64,000 bases of DNA, taken from the NCBI RefSeq assembly GCF_035961655.1, contig NZ_CP108393.1:3765501-3829500 (forward strand), given 5' to 3'. Source of the DNA: Streptomyces sp. NBC_01317 (lineage in GTDB: Bacteria; Actinomycetota; Actinomycetes; Streptomycetales; Streptomycetaceae). Below, piece by piece: positions 8,304 through 15,287 of the stretch; within the stretch, counting starts at the first letter, position 1; each line of letters begins with the position of its first letter. Position numbers and translations under genes: made by a program. The notes beneath the pieces are model-generated. The model worked only from the letters and a program-made list of their open reading frames with translations, was not told the origin of the DNA and searched no databases.

Positions 8304-9397
8304 GGGCTCACACTCCCCTCGCCGGCCAGCGCCCGCTCCCAGAACGCGGTGCAGAACGCGGCGAGCGGGCCACGGGCACTCGATCCCGGCGGCGCACCGC
8401 CCTCCTGCGCCTGGGCCAGGCCCGGCTCCCAGGGCAGTTCGCCCACCAACGGCAACCGGAGCGCGCCCGCGATCCACCGCTCGTCCAGACCCGTCGCGTA
8501 CGGCCCCCGGACCACGGCCCGCAGGTCCTGGAGGACCATGCCGACCATGGAAGCCACCCGCCCGGCCGCCGCCACGGCCCGCAGCTCGGCGGGCACCACC
8601 AGCAGCCCGAGATCCACCTGGGCCAGGGCTTCCGCCATGGCCTCGTCGATCCGGCGCGGAAGATCCACCACCACGATGCCGCCGCGCCTACGGGCCGCCG
8701 CGAGCACGGACCGCATGGCCTCCGGCTGAACCACCACCGCGTCACCGCGATCCCAGCTCAGCACCCGTAACTCGTGCAGCCGGGGCAGCGACTCCTCCAG
8801 CGCGCCCCCGGCGACCCGGCCCTTCGAGGCCGCGAAATCCGGCCACCGCCGGCCTTCGGTCTGCTCACCGCCGAGCAGCACGTCGAGCCCGCCGCCCAGC
8901 GGATCGCCGTCGATGAGCATCGTGCGCCGGCCTGCCCTGGCCGCGGTGACGGCCAGCGCGCACGCCAGGGTCGAGGCCCCCGCGCCCCCGCGCCCGCCGA
9001 TCACGCCGACCGTGAGCGCCTGCCGGCCCACGCCCTCCGCCGCGTCAGCGATCCGGTCGACCAGCCAGCCCTCCGCGTCGGGAAGCCGCAGGACACAGTC
9101 GGCGCCGATCTCCACGGCCCGCCGCCACACGTCCGGATCGTCCTGATCGCGGCCCACCAGCATCACCCCCCTCCTGCGGGTGGCACCGCGGCAGCGCGCC
9201 GCCGCGTCGTCCCCGACCAGGACCATGGGCGCGTCCTCCCAGCACCCCTTCGCCTCCGGCACCCCGTGGTGCACCTGCGGCTCCGCGCCCGCCGCAGCAC
9301 ACAGCCGCAGCAGATCGTCGAGCAGATCCGCGTCCTCGGTCACGATCAGCGGTCCCGCCCGTCGCCCTCCGGCGACCTGTGCCCGATCGGATGTCAT
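8300..9397 (-). CDS. CpaE-like MinD/ParA-family ATPase of the tad operon
   Basis: About 365 aa. A receiver-like N-terminal region (about 1-115) precedes a MinD-type ATPase with a deviant Walker A (GGRGGAGASTL) and the MLIDGDPLGGGLDVLLG switch segment. CpaE-type proteins localise the pilus apparatus. Start codons at 9478, 9427 and 9397 are all in frame. I chose 9397 (TSDRAQ) because homology-like content begins after it, but the 9427 ATG, with GAGGCAGAG upstream, is nearly as good. It is the first gene of the leftward tad operon. Confidence 0.85.
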   Translation of the reverse strand: MTSDRAQVAGGRRAGPLIVTEDADLLDDLLRLCAAAGAEPQVHHGVPEAKGCWEDAPMVLVGDDAAARCRGATRRRGVMLVGRDQDDPDVWRRAVEIGADCVLRLPDAEGWLVDRIADAAEGVGRQALTVGVIGGRGGAGASTLACALAVTAARAGRRTMLIDGDPLGGGLDVLLGGEQTEGRRWPDFAASKGRVAGGALEESLPRLHELRVLSWDRGDAVVVQPEAMRSVLAAARRRGGIVVVDLPRRIDEAMAEALAQVDLGLLVVPAELRAVAAAGRVASMVGMVLQDLRAVVRGPYATGLDERWIAGALRLPLVGELPWEPGLAQAQEGGAPPGSSARGPLAAFCTAFWERALAGEGSVSP

Positions 9398-9931
9398 GGA
9401 TCCCGCCACGATCTCCGCCCCCCTCATCTCTGCCTCGATCCCGGATCTGCGAGCGCTTCTCAGCGGTCTCGCTGGCATCCGGTATCTGTGATTCCGGCTT
9501 CCGCGAACTTCGCGGTCGGAATCACCGTGCAGGGGAACAGGAAATCGTGTGGATCTTGCTCGAAAACTGTGGACAACTCACAGGTTGTGAATATCCCGCT
9601 CGCTCATACCGGTGACTTCCGCAGCGCAGCGCATCGGCTACGCAGAGTGAGGGGTATGAATGGAAACACGCCGCCGCACGCCGCACCGCAGACGGAATCG
9701 AGCGAAGTCAGGAGAGGGGGGACAACGGGATTCGAGAGACGAAAACGCGTCCGGACATGCGACGACCCCCGCCGGGGGGGAGAGCGGGGGTCGTCCCCAC
9801 AGCCAGACTCGGGGGGGGAGGAGTCGGGCCGGGTTAGCACGGTCGCGAACGATCCGTGACTTCCATGGTGTACCCGACGGCCTTCTCAGGCAAACCCACG
9901 CGCCGGACCTTACGCCGAATGGTGGGCGCAT
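9398..9931. promoter_or_regulatory. Divergent intergenic region with a G-rich hairpin
   Basis: 534 bp between the leftward tad operon and the rightward HAD gene, with no coding sequence I can support. A perfect 11-bp inverted repeat, ACGACCCCCGC/GCGGGGGTCGT (9762-9772 and 9784-9794), is followed by a second G-rich GACTC/GAGTC hairpin near 9808-9826. It should hold both promoters; the hairpins would sit in the HAD leader. Confidence 0.5.
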
Positions 9932-10768
9932 ATGCTCACCCTCGTGGAAATCCGCTCCTTGCCGCGCACAGCTGCCTTCTTTGACCTGGACAAGACGGTC
10001 ATTGCGAAGTCATCGACGTTGACCTTCAGCAAGCCCTTCTACCAAGGCGGTCTGATCAACCGCCGGGCGGTACTACGGACCGCTTACGCGCAGTTCGTCT
10101 TCCTCGCCGGAGGCGCCGATCACGACCAGATGGAGCGGATGCGGGAGTACCTCTCCGCGCTCTGCAAAGGCTGGAACGTCTCACAGGTCAAGGAGATCGT
10201 CGCAGAGACCCTGCACGATCTCATCGACCCGATCATCTACGACGAAGCGGCATCCCTCATCGAGGACCATCACACCGCCGGCCGGGACGTGGTGATCGTC
10301 TCCACCTCGGGCGCGGAGGTGGTCGAACCGATCGGCGAACTCCTCGGCGCCGACCGGGTGGTGGCGACCCGGATGGCCGTCGGCGTCGACGGCTGCTTCA
10401 CCGGCGAGGTGGAGTATTACGCGTACGGGCCGACCAAGGCCGAGGCGGTCAAGGCGCTCGCCGAGTCCGAGGGCTACGACCTGTCGCGCTGCTACGCGTA
10501 CAGCGACTCCATCACGGACGTCCCGATGCTGTCGTCCGTCGGCCATCCGTACGCGGTCAATCCGGACCGCGCGCTGCGGCGGGAGGCGATCGCGCGCGAC
10601 TGGCCGATCCTGGTCTTCAGCAGGCCTGTTCGGCTGAAGCGGCGGCTGCCCGCCCTGTCGATGCCGGCGCGCCCGGCGTTGGTGGCCGCGGCGGCCGTGG
10701 GTGCGGCGGCGGCCACGGCGGGGCTCGTCTGGTACGCGAGCCGCCGCCGGACGACGGCGCCCGTGTGA
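9932..10768 (+). CDS. HAD-IB family phosphatase with C-terminal membrane anchor
   Basis: 278 aa SerB-like HAD hydrolase. Motif I DLDKT at residues 18-22, motif II STSG, the conserved Lys in YGPTKAEAVK, and motif III SDSITD are all present, so it should be catalytically competent. A single hydrophobic helix near the C-terminus (ALVAAAAVGAAAATAGLVW) followed by RRR suggests tail-anchoring with the catalytic domain in the cytoplasm. Orthologues next to tad operons are recalled as SCO3558 (called morphological differentiation-associated) and Rv3661. The substrate is unknown. Confidence 0.88.
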   Translation: MLTLVEIRSLPRTAAFFDLDKTVIAKSSTLTFSKPFYQGGLINRRAVLRTAYAQFVFLAGGADHDQMERMREYLSALCKGWNVSQVKEIVAETLHDLIDPIIYDEAASLIEDHHTAGRDVVIVSTSGAEVVEPIGELLGADRVVATRMAVGVDGCFTGEVEYYAYGPTKAEAVKALAESEGYDLSRCYAYSDSITDVPMLSSVGHPYAVNPDRALRREAIARDWPILVFSRPVRLKRRLPALSMPARPALVAAAAVGAAAATAGLVWYASRRRTTAPV

Positions 10769-11304
10769 GCACTTGCCCCCGTCCGACGGCGCCCATTTCC
10801 CTCACCACCACCCGCCGCCCGTTTCGTCCTCGTCCGCTGCCCGTTCCCTAATCGCCAACCGCCCGTTTCGCACCTGTTTGAACATGAAAGTAAAGAAGTC
10901 GAGCCGGGGGTTTCGCATCCCTGGGGACAGGAGTACAAAGGAATCAACGGCCCGCGAGACCAAGGACATCCGAGAGGATCACCTGAGAAACGCTTGAGGC
11001 CCCACGGACCGAAGCACGGAAGTCGAGTACCCACGCGACGTCGACCCGTCGATTACGGGCCAGCCGCACCAGGTGACGGGCGAAGTTCCCGACCTGATGG
11101 GCACTACTTCGAGGACGCTTGGTAACTCGGCGGACGTGTTGGCGGCGGCATCGAAAGTGATGCCGCCGCAATTCTGCCCGGTCCGTCCGGGCGACGGGAA
11201 TGCGGACCGGACCGCCGTTCGCAATAAGCGCTGGCAAATTCAGGGGCGCGACAGGTTCAAAGCGCGGCCGGTTCAAAGCGCGAGAGCTACAGAACGCGGC
11301 GCGT
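10769..11304. other. Intergenic region between convergent genes
   Basis: 536 bp with no supported gene. The only clear structure is the 11-bp hairpin at 11142-11169. Open frames here lack Streptomyces codon bias and recognisable motifs. Confidence 0.6.
11142..11169. terminator. Hairpin between convergent genes
   Basis: GCGGCGGCATC and GATGCCGCCGC form a perfect 11-bp stem with a 6-base loop. It lies between the HAD gene and the convergent Fic-like gene and could terminate either transcript. Confidence 0.65.
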
Positions 11305-12183
11305 TCAAGCCGCACCGCGCTGGAGGGCCTCGCATACCGCCGTGGACTCCCTCACTCCCAGTTCGATCGCGCGGCCGCAGTGCGCGATCCACGTGACCAT
11401 CCCGTCCGGGGTGCCCGACAGATAGCCGGCGAAGGCGGCCGCGTACGCGGCGCGGCCCAGCTCCGCGTGGCCGGCCTCCGCCGGGCAGACCGACTTGGGG
11501 TCCAGCCCACTGCCGGTCAGCACGATGCGCTCGGCGGCGCGCGCCACGAGGCCGTTGTACGAACCGAACGGGCGCAGCGCCAGCAGTTCGCCGTGCACCA
11601 CCGCGGCCGTCACCAGCGCCGGCGCCGAACTCCCCGCCACGACCAGGGCCGACAACCCCTCCAACCGTCCCGCCACCTCGGCGGCGCCGGGCAGCGGCGC
11701 CTCGGTCAGCGGTCCCGTGGCATCGGCGCCGGGGGTCTCCGTCACACGTTCGCCGGCCAGCCGGGGCCGTCCGACCGTGTCGTCGGCGGGGCCCGCGCCG
11801 CCCGCCGCCACCAGATGCAGCCGGGCCAGCACCCGTACCGGTGACTGGTCCCAGATGGAAAGGAGTTGGCCGGCCTCGGCGGTCAGGCGCAGTGCGGCGC
11901 CGACCGTACGGGCCTCGTCGTCGGCACCGAAGTCGCTGCGCCTGCGCACCTCTTCCAGCGCCCAGTCGGCGCCGGACAGCGCGGCGGAACCACGTGCCGC
12001 GCGCAGGGCCGCCTCCGAGGCGACCTCGTTGCTCCGGCGGCGCATCACCCGGTGGCCGTAGACGCGGTCGACCGCCCTGCGCACGGAATCCACCGCGTCG
12101 GGGACGCCCGGCAGGGAGGCCAGCGCGAGCAGGGGTTCCTCCGGCCGCGGAGCGGAAGAGGCGTCAGAGGAAGTCGTACTCAT
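11305..12183 (-). CDS. Fic-like protein with degenerate catalytic motif
   Basis: 292 aa, often annotated as 'oxidoreductase' in Streptomyces. The helical C-terminal half resembles a Fic fold: HGELLALRPFGSYNGLVARAAER aligns with the Fic consensus HPFxxGNGRxxR. The catalytic His is Arg and the GNGR loop is YNGL, so AMP transfer by the usual mechanism is unlikely. The N-terminal part is a helical region rich in Arg/Ala. The start ATG at 12183 lies 101 bp from the divergent ATPase gene. I infer a scaffold or regulatory role and do not assign a reaction. Confidence 0.65.
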   Translation of the reverse strand: MSTTSSDASSAPRPEEPLLALASLPGVPDAVDSVRRAVDRVYGHRVMRRRSNEVASEAALRAARGSAALSGADWALEEVRRRSDFGADDEARTVGAALRLTAEAGQLLSIWDQSPVRVLARLHLVAAGGAGPADDTVGRPRLAGERVTETPGADATGPLTEAPLPGAAEVAGRLEGLSALVVAGSSAPALVTAAVVHGELLALRPFGSYNGLVARAAERIVLTGSGLDPKSVCPAEAGHAELGRAAYAAAFAGYLSGTPDGMVTWIAHCGRAIELGVRESTAVCEALQRGAA

Positions 12184-12284
12184 AAGTAGCTAGGCTACGC
12201 GCCCGCGAGGGGCGCCCCACCTTGGAGTGGTCTTCTTCACTGAATGTGACCGGCGAACACGGTGAGCCGCTAACCTACGTGAAC

Positions 12285-13271
12285 ATGAAGATCGCTTTCG
12301 TGGGTAAGGGCGGCAGCGGCAAGACGACGCTGTCCTCGCTCTTCATCCGCCATCTGACCGCCAATGAGGCTCCCGTCGTCGCGGTGGACGCCGACATCAA
12401 CCAGCACCTGGGGCCCGCGCTCGGCCTCACGGACGAGGAGTCGGCCGCGCTGCCCGCGCTCGGCGCGCATCTTCCGCTGATCAAGGACTATCTGCGCGGC
12501 AGCAACCCGCGGATCGCGTCCGCCGACGCGATGATCAAGACGACGCCGCCGGGCGAGGGGTCGCGGTTGCTCCGGGTGAACGAGGACAACCCGGTGTACG
12601 ACGCGTGCGCGCGGGCCGTCCGGCTGGACGACGGGGAGATCCGGCTGATGGCCACGGGGCCCTTCACCGAGTCCGACCTCGGGGTGGCCTGCTACCACTC
12701 CAAGGTCGGCGCGGTCGAGCTGTGCCTGAACCACCTGGTCGACGGGCCGGACGAATATGTCGTCGTCGACATGACGGCCGGTTCCGACTCCTTCGCGTCG
12801 GGGATGTTCACGCGGTTCGACATGACGTTCCTGGTGGCGGAGCCGACGCGCAAGGGTGTCTCGGTCTACCGGCAGTACAAGGAGTACGCGCGGGACTTCG
12901 GCGTCTCGCTCAAGGTCGTCGGCAACAAGGTGCAGGGGGAGGACGACGTGGACTTCCTCCGCCAGGAGGTGGGCGAGGACCTGCTTGTCACCGTGGGTCA
13001 CTCCAACTGGGTCCGGGCGATGGAGAAGGGCCGCCCGCCCCGCTTCGAGCTGCTGGAGGCGGACAACCGCTGCGCGCTCCAGACCCTCCAGGACGCGGCG
13101 GAGGACTCGTACGAGAATCGCGACTGGGAGCGGTACACCCGGCAGATGGTCCACTTCCACCTCAGGAACGCGGAGAGCTGGGGCAACGCGAAGACGGGCG
13201 TCGACCTGGCTTCCCAGGTCGACCCCGCCTTCATCCTCAGCGAAGCGTCAGCCGTGCCCCAGCCCGGCTGA
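12285..13271 (+). CDS. CooC/ParA-like P-loop ATPase
   Basis: 328 aa. KGGSGKTT (about residues 8-15) is a deviant Walker A as in CooC/MinD ATPases. VVAVDADINQHLG and YVVVDMTAGSDSFASGMFTRFD are the switch segments, and VAEPTRKGVSVY matches the adenine-binding region of this class. Such proteins insert metals or act as nucleotide switches; the target is not evident. ATG 12285 was taken, with an in-frame GTG at 12279. The last 22 codons belong to a 181-bp tandem repeat that runs beyond the stop. Confidence 0.85.
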   Translation: MKIAFVGKGGSGKTTLSSLFIRHLTANEAPVVAVDADINQHLGPALGLTDEESAALPALGAHLPLIKDYLRGSNPRIASADAMIKTTPPGEGSRLLRVNEDNPVYDACARAVRLDDGEIRLMATGPFTESDLGVACYHSKVGAVELCLNHLVDGPDEYVVVDMTAGSDSFASGMFTRFDMTFLVAEPTRKGVSVYRQYKEYARDFGVSLKVVGNKVQGEDDVDFLRQEVGEDLLVTVGHSNWVRAMEKGRPPRFELLEADNRCALQTLQDAAEDSYENRDWERYTRQMVHFHLRNAESWGNAKTGVDLASQVDPAFILSEASAVPQPG

Positions 13272-13646
13272 GACCCCGCCGGACCCCGGCCGCGCTACCG
13301 GCGGACGGAGTCCGGCGCAGCGGCCCGAAGCCCGGCAGGCGCCCCAGGCGCCGAACGGCGCGAGGGCCGCAGAAGGAGGAATCTGCCTGGCTTCCCAGGT
13401 CGACCCCGCCTTCATCCTCAGCGAAGCGTCAGCCGTGCCCCAGCCCGGCTGAGACCCCGCCGGACCCCGGCCGCGCTACCGGCGGACGGAGTCCGGCGCA
13501 GCGGCCCGAAGCCCGGCAGGCGCCCCAGGCGCCGAACGGCGCGAGGGCCGCAGAAGGAGGAATCTGCCTGGCTTCCCAGGTCGACCCCGCCTTCATCCTC
13601 AGCGAAGCGTCAGCCGTGCCCCAGCCCGGCTGAGACCCCGCCGGAC
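13206..13646. repeat. 181-bp tandem repeat, 2.4 identical copies, starting inside a gene
   Basis: Units begin at 13206, 13387 and 13568; the third is cut off near 13646. Each copy includes the final codons of the ATPase gene (LASQVDPAFILSEASAVPQPG plus stop), then a GC-rich spacer ending AGAAGGAGGAATCTG. By eye the two complete units are identical, so the duplication is recent or is being homogenised. This repeat fills most of the 420 bp between the ATPase gene and the convergent deacetylase-like gene. Confidence 0.95.
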
Positions 13647-13691
13647 CTCAGCCGGGCCGACACCGTGCCGGCCGGCGCGGGGCCAGGTCGG

Positions 13692-14966
13692 TCAGTTCTT
13701 CTGTTCGGGGCCCGCCGGGGCCCGGGACGGGGTGAGGGTGGTCGGGTCCGTCATGTACGGGGCCCAGCCGCCCTTCGGGGCCTGGCCGACGCCGAGGCCG
13801 CGCAGCTTCTCCAGCGTCTGCGGGTCCTGCGCGTCCAGCCAGTCCGCCAGCTGACGGAACGACACGCAGCGCACGTCCCGCTGGACGCAGACCGTCCTGA
13901 TCGTCTCCTCGATGGCGCGCATGTACGTGCCGCCGTTCCAGGACTCGAAGTGATTGCCGATGATCAGCGGGGCGCGGTTGCCGTCGTACGCCCGGTCGAA
14001 GGCCTTGAGCAGGCCGTCCCGCATCTGGTTGCCCCAGTACGTGTGCTTGGCCGGGTCGCCCTTGGTCGTCCCCGACTGGTTGAACATGAAGTTGTAGTCC
14101 ATCGACAGCGTCTCGAAGGCGCGCCCCGGCACCGGCACCAGCTGGAGCGGCAGGTCCCAGAGGCCCTCGGTCTTCTTCGGCCAGACCTGGTTGCCGACGC
14201 CGCTGGAGTCGTAGCGGAAGCCCATCGTCCGCCCGGCCAGCATCATGTTCTTCTGCCCTTCCAGGCAGGGCGTACGGCCGCCGACCAGCTCCTTGTCGTA
14301 GTCGAAGGGCAGCGGCGCCTCGGTCGCGAGCCCCGCGTTGGTCTTCCAGCCCTTCACGAACGCCTTGGCCTGGCTGATCTCGCTCTTCCACTCGTCGACC
14401 GACCAGGTGCCGACACCCCCGTCCTTGCCGCAGAAGTGGCCGTTGAAGTGCGTGCCGATCTCGTTGCCGTCGCGCCAGGCGCCGCGCAGCTGCCGCAGGG
14501 TGTCCGAGATCCCCTTGGTGTCGTTGAAGCCGATGTCCGAGCTGCCGGCCGCGTGCTGCGGCGGGTCGTACTGCCGGGCCTTCTCCTTGGGGAGGAGATA
14601 GACCCCGCTCAGGAAGTACGTCATCGTCGCGTCGTACTTCTTGCCCACCTCTCGGAAGTGGGAGAAGAGCCGCTGGCTGTCCTCGCCCGCCCCGTCCCAC
14701 GAGAACACCACGAACTGCGGGGGCTTCTGACCCGGCTTCAACCGCTGCGGCTTGGGCAGCCGCGGCTGCGCACCGGTGTACGCGGTGGAGCCGTCGCCGA
14801 TGAGCCGTACGACGTTCTTGGGCGCCGCGGGCGCCTTCCTGGCGCCGTACGCGCCGTTCTCGGCCTCGGGCCCGCCCCCCGGGCCACCACCGGAACAGCC
14901 GGTCAGACCGACGGCGAGCGCCGTGACGGCGGCGCCGAAGGTGATTCTCTTTCTGGCGGCCAGCAT
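13692..14966 (-). CDS. Secreted polysaccharide-deacetylase-like lipoprotein
   Basis: 424 aa from ATG 14966, with AGAGGTGGG upstream. A signal peptide ends in the lipobox LTGC (about residues 20-23), followed by a Gly/Pro linker. The mature part has NodB-like features: FVVFSWDGAGED near the start of the barrel, GTHFNGHFCG with two candidate metal-binding His, and a late IIGNHFESWNGG segment. The DD and HxxxH spacing is not classical, so activity on peptidoglycan or other polymers is inferred. It should be anchored on the outer face of the membrane. It is convergent with the ATPase gene. Confidence 0.7.
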   Translation of the reverse strand: MLAARKRITFGAAVTALAVGLTGCSGGGPGGGPEAENGAYGARKAPAAPKNVVRLIGDGSTAYTGAQPRLPKPQRLKPGQKPPQFVVFSWDGAGEDSQRLFSHFREVGKKYDATMTYFLSGVYLLPKEKARQYDPPQHAAGSSDIGFNDTKGISDTLRQLRGAWRDGNEIGTHFNGHFCGKDGGVGTWSVDEWKSEISQAKAFVKGWKTNAGLATEAPLPFDYDKELVGGRTPCLEGQKNMMLAGRTMGFRYDSSGVGNQVWPKKTEGLWDLPLQLVPVPGRAFETLSMDYNFMFNQSGTTKGDPAKHTYWGNQMRDGLLKAFDRAYDGNRAPLIIGNHFESWNGGTYMRAIEETIRTVCVQRDVRCVSFRQLADWLDAQDPQTLEKLRGLGVGQAPKGGWAPYMTDPTTLTPSRAPAGPEQKN

Positions 14967-15287
14967 CCGCCCACCTCTTCCTTCAGGGTTCGCGTACCGA
15001 AGTGCCGAGCGGCGAGGTGCCGGCACGGCGCCGAGCGCCGCCAACCTCGCACCACGAACAAAAGGAAGATGAAACGACAAGCCGTACAAAATGACTAATC
15101 GCTAGTTCGAGTGATTGATTGACCCATTTGCCCCGTAAGTCATGCCTGAGTCTTTACTCTCCATTACGATCTGTTTACCAAGAGTTGCACTGAGCATCCC
15201 GCTGTTGCATCCCGCCGCTGCACGCCGTGACCCACGGCCGCGACCCCCACGTTCCGCGACCGCGCTGCCCCGGAGGAGACGGGAAAC
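14967..15287. promoter_or_regulatory. Divergent promoter region, AT-rich
   Basis: 321 bp between the divergent lipoprotein and SulP-carbonic anhydrase genes. The segment 15071-15190 is distinctly richer in A/T than its surroundings (for example AAAATGACTAATCGCTAG), as expected for promoters. No specific boxes can be assigned with confidence. Confidence 0.5.

Noticed and set aside
6003..8729. Long rightward ORF (908 codons) over the tad operon
   Set aside because: It is a Pro/Arg/Ala-rich shadow antisense to TadA, TadB and TadC, all of which have recognisable motifs.
10944..11315. Leftward ORF in the gap after the HAD gene
   Set aside because: It overlaps the end of the Fic-like gene, crosses a terminator-like hairpin and has no codon bias or motif.
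13387..13633. Possible small extra genes in the 181-bp repeats, each with an AGAAGGAGG box
   Set aside because: They are copies of the last 21 codons of the ATPase gene with no start codon at suitable spacing.
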